DNA of 64,000 nucleotides from positions 31,977,667 to 32,041,666 of the forward strand of contig NW_004955404.1 in assembly GCF_000276665.1 (NCBI RefSeq), in the 5' to 3' direction. The notes beneath the pieces are model-generated. The model made no database searches and was not told the origin of the DNA. It saw only the letters and a program-made list of their open reading frames with translations. The position numbers and the translations under genes are program-made. Positions 1 to 12,322 of this stretch are shown one piece after another; positions within the stretch are counted from its first letter, which is position 1; each line of letters begins with the position of its first letter. The DNA comes from Chinchilla lanigera (Eukaryota; Chordata; Mammalia; Rodentia; Chinchillidae).

Positions 1-735
1 ATTTTGATGCTCCAGATCTATAAAAAGCCTAACTCATGACTCAGCTGGCTGGCCAGCAACAGACTAATGACTCAGGGGCAGTAATTAGAGGAAAATGGTG
101 GGAAAGACTAGCTGAAAGTAAGGCTGATCCAACAGGTATTTTAGATCAATGCCATTCAAAATGCCATACTGCAATAAGAGATGGAAATTTTACCCATATA
201 TATCAATTATATATTTAAGAATCTCCTCTTTGACTCATCTAATTTAGCATTGTTTTGTTTTATGATTCCCTCATGAAGGATTTACTGTGTTTATCTCTTG
301 GCCTCTGTTAGTGGGTAGTCTGAAGACTAGCACTTTTCCTAGGAATACTAGGAATTTAGTAGTATTGTTCTAAATCTGACATGTCTTTGCTAGATTGTAC
401 AGGAGGTGAATATATTTAACCAAAATAATTCCCAAAATATTGGTGCCTACTTACTTTTGATTAGAATTCTTGTTTCTGCAAGCCTCTCCATCTAGTATTG
501 GCATTCTTAATTTTTAAATTTCTATTGAGTGGAAAGTTATAACTTACTGTATTTAATGTAAGTTTTCTTAAATATCAATGATATTCAATTTTCTATATCT
601 ATCACTCATGTTTCCTTTGGAATATACTGTTCAATACCTTTTGCCATTACCTGTTATCATGTCTTCTTATATTTATTGGTTTAAAGGTTATTTATCACCT
701 ATGTTTCCAGTCATACTCTTATTGTTGTTGTTTAT
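1..735. other. Unassigned AT-rich sequence
   Basis: I see no repeat, RNA gene or conserved coding frame in this stretch. Its short open frames (for example 36-218 and 578-802) have no recognisable domain and are what chance gives in AT-rich DNA. Confidence 0.5.
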
Positions 736-1133
736 ATCTAGATGTCCCCCCAAAGCCTCCTTTGCTTATAGGTGGGGCTTTGGGGACGTCACTGGATCAT
801 AGCAGTGTGATATCATCAATGGACTAGTTCCCTGATGAGCTTATAGCTAAATGTGATATTGGCAGGTGAAACCAGTCAGAAGAGATGAGTAGCTAGGGGT
901 GCTGCCTGGAAAGGTCTGTCTCTCTTCCTCCTTTGATCCCTCTCTGCTTCCTGTGTTCCATGCTATGACCAGCCTTCTCCCATACCCCTCTGCCAGGCCA
1001 TCCTGCCTTCAAGCCAGGGAACTCTGTACTGAGACCTCTACATCCATGAGCCAAAATAAATCTCTCTTTCTTTTACTTGCAGGTGTTAAGTATTTTGTCT
1101 CGGTAACGAGAAATGTGACTAAGACACTTACCT
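736..1133 (+). mobile_element. Solo LTR, ERVL-MaLR type
   Basis: The stretch opens with the block 'atgtccccccaaagcc' and continues with 'ggtggggctttgggg', 'actggatcat' and 'tgagccaaaataaatctctc', the last carrying an AATAAA signal. It closes with a 'gtattttgtctcggtaacgag' block. This order of blocks is typical of mammalian apparent LTR retrotransposon (MaLR) LTRs. No internal region or partner LTR is visible, so it is a solo LTR. The exact subfamily is not assigned. Confidence 0.75.
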
Positions 1134-1639
1134 ATCTATTTTTCTTTTATTAAAATATAGAGATTTGTTACCGCTGCATTGTAAATATCTTCCCCAGTTT
1201 TGTAGCCATCATTATATATTACAGATTTTGAATTTAAAAGATATGTTTTGAGAAACAAAAGTATTTAGTATGAGTTTATCTACCTTCCATTTATCACTGT
1301 TTTTAAGGTAATAATAAATTTTTATTTCAAAAGTTTTTTTACCGTCAGATATCTGGAGTTGACTTTTATATAAAATATGAGGTAGAAATTCCATGGAATT
1401 TTTTATATTAACCAATTTTCCCAGGACAATTTATGGTGTAATGATTTTCCATAATGCTCCCTGGTTTGCTGCATGGCTTTCTTTCTGCTTTACTTGCCAA
1501 CTTGTAGTCCAGCACCACACTACCTAGGTTACTGTATTTTAACAGTAAATCTTGAGATTTGGTCAGGAAATTTTTTTACAGATTGTTTTGTCTGTTCTTG
1601 AGTCTTTGTTATTCTACATAGATTTTAGCTTGTCTAATT

Positions 1640-1912
1640 TCACTCGAACACAGGTAGTACTTCCATAAAAATTACTTTGAACATAGAGGTCAGTTAGATA
1701 CATGTACCACCATACTGAACTCTTCAGGCCAACTCATGTGGCAGATGAATGCCACAAAATGGTTTGGTTGTTGCCATAAGAACCACTTAGCTCAGCACCA
1801 CATGCTTTTTTAGCCCTCCTTCTAAAATTGTAAGATGTAACCAAATTGTTTTGCTATAGGCCACTAAATTTTCTTATGTTTGTTACTAATCATAGATAAC
1901 CAGTACAGAATT
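1640..1912 (+). mobile_element. Degraded LTR fragment, MLT1-like
   Basis: The 3' part ('ccctccttctaaaattgtaag', 'ggccactaaattttcttatg', 'tttgttac', 'ataaccagtac') resembles the end of MLT1-type MaLR LTRs, where a 'tgttttaagccactaa..ttgtggtaatttgttac' block occurs. The 5' boundary is uncertain. The fragment is strongly diverged and therefore old. Confidence 0.4.
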
Positions 1913-3250
1913 TGTCATATGGAAGAGGATTGCCACCATAACTATATTTAAAATACACTGAGTTGACTTTCAGATCACACAAAGTATAGAGGTTGGAATT
2001 TTGACAGTATTACCACCTGTGAAAACATGGAAACTAGAACATGTGTAACTAATACACTGGTGAATTTGGATGAGAAAATTTCTAGGAACAGCATTAAAAA
2101 TGTCATCCCATGTTTTTTAGGCCTTGATAAGTAAGATATAGGGAAAAAGAGCTACAAAAGGAAAAGAAGAATGAAAAATATGGAGGAAGTATAAAGTAAC
2201 TATATATTACTATCTAAAAATAAATTTTTTTCCTTTACAGTTTCACCAAAAGGCTCTCAAGTTATGAAATGACCATAGTCTAAAAATAACCTCAAGGGTT
2301 TGCCTGTAAGACCCTTTATTAATATTTCAGGAAGACATATTAAACTCCCAACTAGACAGAAATCTTCTAAGCTTTGAGGGTTTTCTCCCAGTTTCCTGAC
2401 TTTATCTCAAGACTAAGAGAGCCTGTCATTAGAGATTAGTAGTGTGACATTTATCTAGTAGAGTGAGCTTATTAAATTCATGGAATCCCACAAAATTTAT
2501 AAGAGAATTGTATTAATAGAATGAACTTGAAATAAGAGGGGCAGATACATTCCAAAAAAACAAAACAGAAGAATTCCTGAGTCCTCAGTATTTCCAAAGC
2601 AGTAGGAAGTAAGCTGAGAAGGGCACTCAGGAGCCAGAATGGATGTTTGAGTGTGGAAATTTAGGATGAATAGGAGGTGAGTTCCAAAGGTCTGGGACAG
2701 TGGTGGTGACCCCACAGCATGAATGCCACGGCAGGCTGTTTGTATCACTGAGAGGTTTCAGAGGTTCGCCACCACTGGTCTTGGAGACGAAGCAGAGTTG
2801 GAGACCTACTCCACAGAGGAAGACTGGCCCCCGATCAAGGCACCCACAAGTGTATTCCTGTTGTTGAGCAAAACACCCATGGTCATTATCTGAATTCTAG
2901 CATGCCACTATACAAGGGTTAGGTTAGAGAGAAGGAAAGATGTTCTGTTGTTTCAGTTCCCAGGTCTTTGGTTAGTCAAGTAACTGCTCTGAGAAGCATA
3001 AACAGTTGTTGGAGCTGATACACAAGATGCTATCCTGGGTTTCAGTAAAATGCTTTTTGGTGGGGCTAGAGCTGAGGAGAAATAACTCTCACAGGACTCT
3101 GGAAAAAATTCAATCACCGAGGTGACCAGGCTAGAGAGACATGTGCCCTTGGGCAGTGGTTACAGTTCACAAATAATTCTGAACCTTCTTGTTTCCAGTC
3201 TTAGTCATGAGTATATTTTACTTTTTCCCAGTATAAAATTTGATCTTACA
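1913..3250. other. Unassigned sequence
   Basis: No gene or confidently named repeat is visible. The 2560-2830 part is somewhat less AT-rich than its surroundings but has no frame with a recognisable protein. Confidence 0.4.
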
Positions 3251-3738
3251 GTTCTGCTTAAAATTCTTCAAAACTTCTGCATTTCTCTGAAGAAAAACTC
3301 CAGGTTCCTTACAGTATTTAATGTTTGTCTTAATTTAGCTTATGTTTAATTTTCCCGTCCCTCTCTCCCAACTGTACTCAACTCCAGCCTTTCACCTTCT
3401 GGCACTACTCAATTGTTTATCATTCCTTGAAAGCATGATGGCTTGTCACACCTCCATACAGCTGTATACGATCCTCCCATTGCTTGGAATAACTTCCTTC
3501 TTTCCCTTTCTCTGGTGAAGAACTTTGTTTTACCCTTTCAAAGTACTCTATTACTCTGATGCCCCTTCCTTACCTGACCATTTAGAAATCAGAATGAATC
3601 ACTTAGTCCTCTGAACATATATAATTTTCTTACAGTTCCCAGTCTATTAAAATTTTTAAAATTTCCTTATTTATCTGTACAATTAGATTAGGACCTTGCT
3701 GAAGGCAGGAACAATTTTCATGTTCCAGTTTCAAACTC
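3251..3738 (+). mobile_element. LINE-2 3' end
   Basis: The order of blocks matches the 3' end of mammalian LINE-2. 'tgcttaaaattcttcaaaac' is followed by 'actccaggttccttac', a 'tccagcctttcaccttctggcactactca' region, 'gcttggaataacttccttctttccc', and 'aggaccttgctgaaggcagg' near the end. It is heavily diverged, as expected for this old family, and encodes nothing intact. Confidence 0.7.
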
Positions 3739-4979
3739 AGCCCCAGACATAAGTTCTCAGAAACTAATTGCAAACGTAACAGAAGGATTGGTACAGACTT
3801 AATCTGGAAGAGGCTTCTATCTTATTCTAGATATTTTAAATTAGAAAACTTATTGGAACTAGTATCTCTTAATGGTCACACTGCTAAAGAAATATCTATA
3901 ATATTGCTTTGATATGTACATCTTTTCCCTTCAGGTACTTCGTATTCCCTTTTGACTAAAATTGTTCCCTAAGCAGCCATTTGTTTCTTGAGTCAAGATG
4001 ATAAAGTAACAAAATGGAATGTGACTTTCTGGCAGCATAACTAGAATTCTAAACAATGAGAGGAAGCGTTTATAAAAAAGAAATATGATGAAAAAGTGCT
4101 TCCTCAATTATTTTACCAGCAGAATAATCAATTAAAATGCCCATTTCCTAAGAGTTTACTTGGCAATAAATAAATCCTGATTTTTTTTTTTTTATCCAGA
4201 AAGATCATGGAGGTGTTATTTGTTGCCGAGTAGCTATGAAGCAAGTGAACAGTTTACTTAATTATAGGAAAGATGTATTGCACATTTGTGTATCACGCCT
4301 GGGTAAAGAGATTTAGAGAGAAAGTTACCTTCCTGAAAAAGATCCCTTGATAACTGCCTTACAATCTCATTTGCAAACTTGAAGTGTGGAAAAGTAGATG
4401 TGCTAAACTTGCTCATATTCTCTTAGTGACAAGTGAATGCTTTTTATAGTTTGTACTTGCTGAGGGCTTTATTCGGAGGTTAGACACTTCCTGATAACCA
4501 GTTTTGGGTAACAGCAGAAATGCCAAGTCAGATTGTGCCTGAACTTTTGTGTGGAGTAGAAAGCTTTGCTCTCCTTTAAGCATGTTTCCAAGCTTGTCAA
4601 GGTATCCTGTGGAGTCTTCCTTATTTTATGTTAATTCGTATGTCATTATACGTTAAGTGTGTTTACATAGCATCGTTTTCTTTTATGCATTTAATCAATT
4701 AGAGCCATGATTTCATTTAAATACCTGGATGCCTCATAAATTCAGATTTGCTCCTACCAAAGCAAAATCTTAGGTTGTGGTGGTGTTCTTATGGAGCCAA
4801 TTAGTACCTAAGGGTTTTTGTTTTTAAAGAAACATAGTAACACCTAGCCTGACAAAAATATGTATTACTTTAAATTTTTATCATTACTATCTAATATATG
4901 TGTCCACGTATGTATATATACGTGTGTGTGTGTGTTTAAAGAGGGAGGAGAATATGACCTCATGATTCCCGTTTTGATT
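3739..4979. other. Unassigned AT-rich sequence
   Basis: No gene or named repeat is recognised. A poly-T run lies near 4183 and a short (TG)n tract near 4922. Parts could be conserved non-coding DNA, but that cannot be judged from one genome. Confidence 0.4.
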
Positions 4980-5215
4980 CTTCTGTGTGTCCTCATTTCT
5001 CTGGTGCCGCGCACACCTTGCTGAGTGGTTTCCCTCAACCACCTAACTCAATGGGGCCCGAGGGGCTCTCTGGCCAGGCCTCCATTTTGATACCTTTCTC
5101 CATGTGTGTGGCTCCGGGGATGCTCCGTGAATGGGCAGCCATTTCCTTTCCCTTGTCTTGACCAGGCTTCTGTTCTCTGTGGGATCCACTGAGTCACCAC
5201 TTTCCATTGTTTAAG
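4980..5215. other. Local GC-richer patch with several CpG sites
   Basis: This stretch ('tggtgccgcgcacacc', 'gggcccgaggggctc', 'ctccggggatgctccgtga') is clearly richer in G+C and CpG than the AT-rich flanks. It contains no recognisable repeat or coding frame. It is far too short and CpG-poor to be a classical CpG island. It could be a regulatory element or the remains of an old insertion. Confidence 0.35.
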
Positions 5216-5274
5216 GAAAATGAACTAATCCAATAAAGTATTTGCCTAGAACTTCAGAAATAGTGATTATTTAG

Positions 5275-5400
5275 AGACCAACCATTTTGGGAACAAGGGA
5301 AATGAGGCCGAGGAAATGGGAATAGCTTACCTAAGCAGAGAGTTCACAGTGGAAATTCAAAGCCAGGACAATGACACCTCAGTCTTATTCTGTTTTAGGA
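5275..5400 (-). mobile_element. MIR SINE fragment (degraded)
   Basis: 'gaaatgaggccgaggaaatgg', 'agcttacctaagcagagagttcacag' and 'tggaaattcaaagccagga' align in order with the reverse complement of MIR (cancatgaggaaactgaggc, tgacttgcccaaggtcacac, gggattcgaaccc). The match is weak, which is usual for MIR. Confidence 0.45.
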
Positions 5401-6254
5401 AGTCACACTTCAGGTCAGGCTAGAGGGAGTTTGGGGATGTTTACATACACATTAACTGTCTTCCTCAACAACTTCATCGCATTCATTATACTTATAATTT
5501 TCTAAGATTGAAGCTTAACCTCCAGTAAAATCCTCTAATTACATGTCAGGTCCTGATGGCAAACTAGAGAGAGGAGTATTTTTGGAGTAAATTGGGATGT
5601 TTTTGAATTCCTGAAATTGTAGTAGAGAAAGATGCCTTTCCCTTTGAAGAGCTCTCCACCCTGCTGTCTGGACAATAGTGTACCCAAGTACAGATTGATT
5701 TCTCTGGGCCCTCATTGCAGATGGTGGAAGGGAGAAGGATGTCCTGAAAGTTCACTGGGTGGAGGTTCTGGGAAGACTCCTGACTGAGCCTGACAAGAAT
5801 ATTTTGTTATTTTCCATTCTTATCCTTCAAAGGCAACTCTACAGACTCACTATTACCTTCAGAATATGTTTATGTCTGGTTTCTGGTGCAAGCAGCTGAC
5901 TACAGTTTTTGACTGGAACGATCCTATTTTCAGAGTACATTTGTTTCTCCCTTATTTTTTTTCTAGTCCTCTTTGCTCCCACAAATTCCTCCTTTATACC
6001 AAATCTGGTCCTAGGAACTGTCTGGTTCCTCATAGCCACTTTTCTCACAATACTATGGAGTACTGTATTATGAGTACAGTACTAACATGTCACTTTGCTA
6101 TCTCCCATTCATTTTTTAAAAAAATCTGCCAGTGTTCAGCAAGTTAACTATAAAATAAAACTTTTTCTGAATACCAGCACATATATTTTGAATATAATTC
6201 ATAAAACTGAAAGTATCCCCATCTGTGTCTTCCCACCCAGATTCCTTCCCTTCA
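5401..6254. other. Unassigned sequence
   Basis: No supported gene or repeat. Overlapping open frames on opposite strands (5839-6048 minus, 5866-6147 plus) have no recognisable domain. A short perfect hairpin (8-bp arms, gtactgta / tacagtac) lies near 6062-6085. Confidence 0.4.
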
Positions 6255-6454
6255 AGAAACCAAATTACCGCCAGATGTGGTAGTGCACACCTATAATCCC
6301 AGCACTCGGGAGGCTGAGGCAGGAGGATCATTTTGAGTTCGAAGCCAGCCTAGGCTACAAAGTGAGCTCAAGCCCAGCCTGAACTGTGTCCTGAGACCCT
6401 ATCTCAAAAAGACACACACACACAAAAAAAAGAATAAAAGAGAAAACAAATTAC
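6255..6454 (+). mobile_element. B1 SINE with target-site duplication
   Basis: This is a 7SL-derived B1 element. It shows the B1 head 'gccagatgtggtagtgcaca', the block 'ataatcccagcactcgggag', 'ggctgaggcaggaggatca' and a pol III B-box-like 'gagttcgaagcc', then 'gagaccctatctcaaaaag' and an A-rich tail with (AC)n. Flanking direct repeats are 'agaaaccaaattac' at 6255-6268 and 'agaaaacaaattac' at 6441-6454, with one mismatch. They mark a complete L1-mediated insertion. The body differs from murine B1 after 'gctacaaagtgag'. Confidence 0.9.
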
Positions 6455-7988
6455 TGATTATTGTTTTATTTAAAGTCTTTCAAAATTATGTCCATATAAA
6501 AACATAAATGTAAATGTTTTCCTCTTTAATAGTATTATTACACACAATAATATACTATAAACATTGTTTATACCGACATTTCTCATTTATATATTGTAGT
6601 GATTGCTTCAGCATTGACCCCTTGTTTTTATCTTTATTTATTTTTAACAACTATGGAGCATTTCATTATCTGATGGTGCCAGAATTTAATGAACCTTATA
6701 TAGACAGACAGTTTTAAATCTTTCATTGCTAAAAATTATAAATATTTTACTAACATGTTTAGGTACTTCTGTGAAATAAATGTAGTCTCAGTGACAAGAG
6801 GTAATTGGTTTTATTCTGTTATCTATTGCTTAAGTACTCTCCACAGAGGTTTTTATGAAGGGTTGGAATTAAACTTTATATGGTATCTTTAATTTCCCAT
6901 TTCTTTCAAATTCTTCAATTGACTTTTTGTTTTTGAAATGACAAAAATTATTATATTATACTTTACCACTCCTCCATTATGGAATTTTCACTTTTGTTTC
7001 TTAGTTCTTAATAATTTTATACTTTTAAACATAATTTTACCTTCATTATTTGATTTTTAAACTTGCAATAATGTTTATCAGAAGCCAGCTATAAAAGATT
7101 AGGAAGGCTTTGTCCTTTATTAACTCCTATTTTCTTACACTTTTTCCAACTTTTGTTAGGTTCATCACATTTATGATCTTTCCTGTAAGCATAATTCTGA
7201 TATTTATTTTAATTTTAGTCTTATACTAAAAAGGATTCAGTACCTGTGGTGATTCTTTTTTGCAGCAGGTTTCTATTTCTTTCTTAAATGTAATTTGTCT
7301 TCTATTAGTTTTTTTCAAGAAATGATCATAGGAACCATATTGTAAATTGTATTTATTCTTAAGTGATATGAACTAAAAATACTTATGGTGTCATTCTTTG
7401 TTTCCTTGAGAACTCTGCATATTTTTCTCATTATTTGCTGGCATTGAATATTGCTGTGAAGTTTGAAGATAGCCTCACTTATTTACTTTTACCTTTAGTG
7501 TAGCTTAGTAGTTTTTGACAGAATGCTACTTTATCTTCTAATAATTTTAGTAGGCTATCTGTTGGTATAAATCCTCTGTGGTAAGCCCCTGGAAAAATAT
7601 CTTTTTTCTTGTCTATAAATTTAAACATTTTGCTTTTGGTAGCAGTGTTTCTTAAATTATATCAATATTTTTAGTATCTACTATCTCAGTTCTTTGAGAT
7701 ACTCATCCATATTTCAGATATTGTTTTACTTCTGTGTCTTATATTTTTCCATTTTAATTGTAACTATTTATTGCTCTTTTTTTTTTACTTGGTCTTCCTT
7801 AGCCTGGACTCAAAATTCTTATGTTTTCACATGGGGGACTTTTCCTTCTTGGTCTGTTATTCATGTTCCCATTTTTTCTGTGATTATATTTTTGAAGATT
7901 TTACTTTTCTCTTTGCAGGTAAATGTTTCCTTTAGTTATTGCTTTCTTGAGATTTTATATACCTACTTTAAACTATTACCTTTTACCA
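6455..7988. other. Very AT-rich unassigned sequence
   Basis: Dominated by T-rich, A-rich stretches. The open frame at 7694-8005 is hydrophobic because the DNA is T-rich and is not a recognisable protein. Parts may be remnants of an old LINE in minus orientation, but I cannot support a family. Confidence 0.4.
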
Positions 7989-8136
7989 GCCATGTGAACT
8001 TGTAATTTTTCAGTGCCTCTAGTTCTTTATCTTAGAATGGGGATAATAATCATTGTGCTTAATAAAAATTGAGTGAAGATTAAATGAGTTAATTTATTTA
8101 AAGCACTTAGACTAATGCCTTACACATGGTGTATGT
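7989..8136 (+). mobile_element. MIR SINE
   Basis: The blocks 'catgtgaacttgtaat', 'tcagtgcctctagttctttat', 'agaatggggataataat', 'gattaaatgagtt' and 'aaagcacttagactaatgcc' follow the MIR consensus from its core to its 3' end in the right order. The element is old and has no TSD. Confidence 0.85.
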
Positions 8137-8646
8137 CATAATTATGTCATAATTGCTTGTGACTACAATACTTGTGGTTTCTTGGTGGCAACTCCATTTT
8201 TAAAAGTTTTTGTTTTTTTAATCAAGGAAATCTAGTCCTTGTTTGTACATATCTGCTATATGGCAACATTTTTTTCTGGTGGAATTTTAATTTGTTTTGA
8301 CAGCCTTTTATTTTCTGTTTTGACAAATAGCCCTTTGAAACATATACTCCTATCCAGTAAAGTAGATAAATCACCAAGTAGCCCAATAAAGAAAAATGCC
8401 AGTAATTATTAAATAGAATACTAGAAAATAGCAAGAGATAGAAAACAAAATGCGAACTCATAAAAGTGTCTTTTGCAAAATTCTACACAAAAACATTTGA
8501 AAGAATCTAGAGAATAAAAAATTATGTGTGAAAACATTTGAGCATGAGCAGATAGAGCGAGAAAATTCCAATAAATGAATGATTATGGAGGAAAATGATA
8601 AAATCAAGTCTCAGATGATTTCACAGTTAAATATTTTTAAACTTTC
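8137..8646. other. Unassigned AT-rich sequence
   Basis: No gene or named repeat is visible in this interval. Confidence 0.4.
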
Positions 8647-8772
8647 AAGAAATAGATTGTGGGGCTGGGGATTTAGCTCAGTGGCAAAAGCGCTTGCCTG
8701 GCAAGCACAAGGTCGGGAGTTCGGTTCCTGGTACCGGAGAAACCCCCCCCCCCCAAAAAAAGAAATAGATTG
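8647..8772 (+). mobile_element. Young ID SINE with 13-bp target-site duplication
   Basis: This is a tRNA-Ala-like ID element. It has an intact A-box (tagctcagtgg) and a B-box-like 'agttcggttcctgg', followed by 'taccggaga', a run of C and an A tail. The exact 13-bp direct repeat 'aagaaatagattg' occurs at 8647-8659 and 8760-8772. It differs from the copy near 11.9 kb at about three sites over roughly 80 bp of body, so both are young. The C-run between body and A tail is unusual. It is a SINE, not a tRNA gene: it lacks a tRNA-like 3' half that can fold into a cloverleaf and it ends in poly(A). Confidence 0.93.
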
Positions 8773-11700
8773 CTACCCTATTATTTTCTACCTCTTTTTC
8801 AGCATACTGAAGGAAATAAAGTTCTCATATTTCTGTCATATTTTTAATCAGATTGGTATTGCTTGGATATTGAACCCCCCAAATAACTCATATTTTACCT
8901 CATATATGTATATACATGAACATATATGTTACATATATATGTTACATCCCCAAGCATACGTGTCACTACCATTGCCAATACAAAGACTTTAAACTATGGA
9001 ATAATCTTAAGGATAATATTAATCATACTTAAAAAAGGCAATGCAGCACCAAAAAATAGAATTTGCCTGAAAAATACCATGATGTTTTAACATAAGAAGT
9101 TATGCCAGTATAGTTCAAAACTTTAGTGAGATAAAAATCATAAAATTATCTTACTAGATCCGGGTTTAATGGAATAACTGTTGTTCTGTCTAAAATCTAT
9201 AGGAGTAGATATAATACCTTGGTGCATGTGTGAGTGTATGATAGATTTAGTGGTAGTTATATGTAGCATGTAACTAATATATATGTATATATATATTTAT
9301 TTATTTTATATACACAGCATGATTACAAATGTGTATAGATTAGATGAAATGCCATTATACTTAACAGTGAATGGTTAGATGAGGTCCAAATGATAAAGTA
9401 TATTTTTGTGAATTCTATGATTTCATAATTCTCTGAAATTATGAGCTGATATAACTTATAGGAGAAATGAGTTATTGTTAAAAAGTAAATTTGAAATCAT
9501 CACATACAAGTAATTTGTTCAATGAATTGAAGATTACTACCTGCAAATCAATTGCAAACAGAATGCTCCAGTAATGTTTATAATTTTTTACACACATATA
9601 TATATATACCTTTATACAAAAAATTACAGACAAAATTGTGATCAGATTCCTAAGAATAAACTGAACAGGAAATATATAAGTTCTAAAAAAAGAAATCATT
9701 TATTTCTTTATTAAATATTTGGAAAAGCATACCTTCTAAGACTGTTATGTAGGCTATGAAAAGGGCAATTTTCACTTTTATTTATAAATTAATTGATTCT
9801 TCTGCTAAAATAACTTCAAGAGAAAAAAATGGGAAAATTATATATATATTTTATTTGGAAAAATGAAATGTAATGTTAGCCATAAAAGTCTTCTATGGGA
9901 AATACTCAGGAGAAACTAACAGAAATAATTAAAAAACCAAAGTTTGTTTTTGTATAGAAGAAATAGATAGAAAAATAGATGAAAATTTGATATTCCAGAG
10001 TGGAAATGAACATTAATTTGTGATAAAGTCAATATCTCCAGTCAGTGAGAAAAGAGGTATCATCTTACATCTCAAATTTACTCTGTGCTTGTCCATATTG
10101 CTTCGCTTTATTTTCTCCTCAGCAATAAAAGAAAAAGGTACATACATCTGTTCCTCATATCATTAAAAAAATGGATGTATTCTACTGTGCAGGTTCTGGG
10201 TAAATAGGAGAAAGGAGAGGGTTGCAACTCATGGCAGGTTAGGGAATCAGCCTCACGAATGAAAGGTAGGACAGCTGGGCTAATAGGTTCAGTGATCTGT
10301 GGTTTGAGTCTGGTTTTTCAGTATAACAAAGATATTCTAGAATCAGCTTGCTACATAGGATGATTCTGATCATAGAAAAGACTGGGCAGGAGACAGCCCG
10401 GCACAGTGTGACAGTGAAAACCACAAAGTGCGTGTTTATTTTCACTTCTCAAATTTCAAAGCTAATTATTTAAATATTTGGAAAAAAATTCCATCTCTAG
10501 GAATAAGGGAGCAGTGACTCAGAAAAATCCTTCTTATTTTTGTTTTGAGGATGATCTCAGCCATTAAATTAAGTTACTGATATCCACATATTAAATTTTA
10601 TATGAAATCTCATAATGCACACTCATGTTAATTTATTCACTAATTGTGTGATAAAATGGCTGCAATAATTATTCAACTCACATTTTATTAATGCTTAATT
10701 AAAGGTATATCTTAAGCAATTGAGGCATATTGCAGTACTAGTGAACCAGAAAGTTTTAATAAACAATACAATGACAGAAAATTACTAGGTAGAGTAGTTG
10801 TTTTATGGATCTTTTAGCTGAATTCATAAATAGATTACAATATTTTCAGATGGTCTGGGTTTGTATTAACCTTCCTAAATGAATTTCTGCCATGAGTGTA
10901 GTATATTCATAAAAGTGGCTTTCATTGACAGCCTTAAAACAGGTATCAACATGCCCTTTGGGTTTTTCATAAATTCAATTTTTAGATCTGATGTCAATAG
11001 TGGTTTAGAAATAAATTGAGAGAAAGACTGACAAAAAGTCATAAATTGAATAACCACAGGGACTTAGGTTTAGGGGCCTCAGGAGGCATTGTGACTTATT
11101 GAATTATAACCTTAAGCAGAATTAAACAGTACCTTCCTTTGTATTCGCCTGCCAATCAAAAACATGGCTCTGCGGTTCAAACTACAGCTCAGAATGAAAT
11201 GGTTGTCTTCAGCTGCACTGTGATTCTTCCCATATTTTAAAACTGTCATTAAGCCCATGCTCTGTGTGGTGATAAAGAAGTGAAATATTAAGCTATGTTA
11301 ACTGTGGTGATCAAAGTTTATTGGTTATCTAAGTTTGTCCTGGTAATTGTATTATTTATTCTTTCTATTTCAGCTTGTGTAAACCAAGATTTTTTCAGGA
11401 AAAAAAAATGGATCAAATAATGACCAAAAAGAAAATCAAAAACTTTATCTAAAGAATTACAGGTTAGGCTTGACTATGTTATTTTAGTATAGAAATTTTT
11501 TTTATAAAGTCATTGTCTCTGACTTAGAATATCAGGGCCTGAAATAGCTTTTATCATCTATAACTTAATATATTAATTTCAGGAGGACCAAATCCTTTGC
11601 TGAAGCTTTTCTTTGGGGTCCCCTCCAAAGCTTCCAGGAATGATGGGGAAATCAATTTATACTAGAGGTTGTTTTCGCAGAATTCTTAAGGGTGTGTTCT

Positions 11701-11828
11701 GCTCCGTTTTGCTCCCGCTGACAAACATGAGGAAAGCATGCTAAAGGAACGGGGCAGTCCCCAGGTGGAAGCTATTTAGAAAAGTAAGGCACTTAGGTCT
11801 TACTCTGCAACTCCATGCATTGATGATT
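8773..11828. other. Long AT-rich stretch without recognised genes
   Basis: About 3 kb with no gene or repeat I can name with confidence. It contains AT-rich microsatellite-like parts near 8895-8950 (alternating atgtatatac / catatatgtt), 9276-9300 and 9595-9610. Short open frames have no recognisable product. Confidence 0.4.
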
Positions 11829-11959
11829 TACAGTATTAATTTTTTTTTTTTTTTTTTTGGTTTTTCTCCGGTACCAGGAACCGAACTCACGACCTTGCGC
11901 TTGCCAGGCAAGCGCTTTTGCCGCTGAGCTAAATCCCCAGCCCCTACAGTATTAATTTT
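11829..11959 (-). mobile_element. Young ID SINE with 15-bp target-site duplication
   Basis: Reading the minus strand, the element starts 'ggggctggggatttagctca', contains 'gcggcaaaagcgcttgcc' and 'gagttcggttcctggtacc', and ends in a long A tail (seen as poly-T at 11844-11859). The exact 15-bp direct repeat 'tacagtattaatttt' flanks it at 11829-11843 and 11945-11959. The perfect TSD and the near-consensus body indicate a recent insertion. A- and B-box promoter blocks are intact. Confidence 0.95.
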
Positions 11960-12204
11960 GATTTGCATGAAGTATGACTTCTGAGCCTGCAAATGAAAGA
12001 TGACGGATGTTCTGTAACATGAGTAGACATTGATCCAATTGCATATGGCTGGCTCAGGATCCGCGGTATCATCTTCGTAAAGACTTCTTGGCAGATCTTT
12101 CACCTAATTAGCACAGCACTTCACAGTTTTGTTCGCAGCTATAATGTTCACTGTAAACTTCTTTCATGATCTTTTTATCCCCCTGGCTTTTTTTCCCTCC
12201 AAAG

Positions 12205-12322
12205 AGTAAATTCTGTTTACTGCAACATCTAGGAGTTGGTGGAAGATGAGCCACAGTCTGATAGCCCTGCCCGCCTCAGGAAACAAGATTGTTCCGTGAT
12301 GAAAGAAGAAAACCAAATACAG
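12205..12322 (+). other. Candidate non-coding exon (splice-site pair only)
   Basis: A pyrimidine-rich tract and AG ('ctttttttccctccaaag', ending 12204) precede this segment. A strong donor-like 'acag|gtaagc' follows it at 12322/12323. The three frames carry stops, so it would be untranslated or part of a long non-coding RNA. The evidence is only the pairing of two good splice motifs 118 bp apart, and such pairs occur by chance in mammalian DNA. Confidence 0.2.

Noticed and set aside
7694..8005. 103-codon hydrophobic frame as a membrane protein
   Set aside because: The hydrophobicity follows from T-rich DNA (Phe/Leu/Ile codons). There is no homology I recognise and the next element is a MIR that overlaps its end.
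8660..8745. tRNA-like sequence with A- and B-box motifs as a real tRNA gene
   Set aside because: It has an A tail and TSDs and matches ID SINEs found several times in the window.
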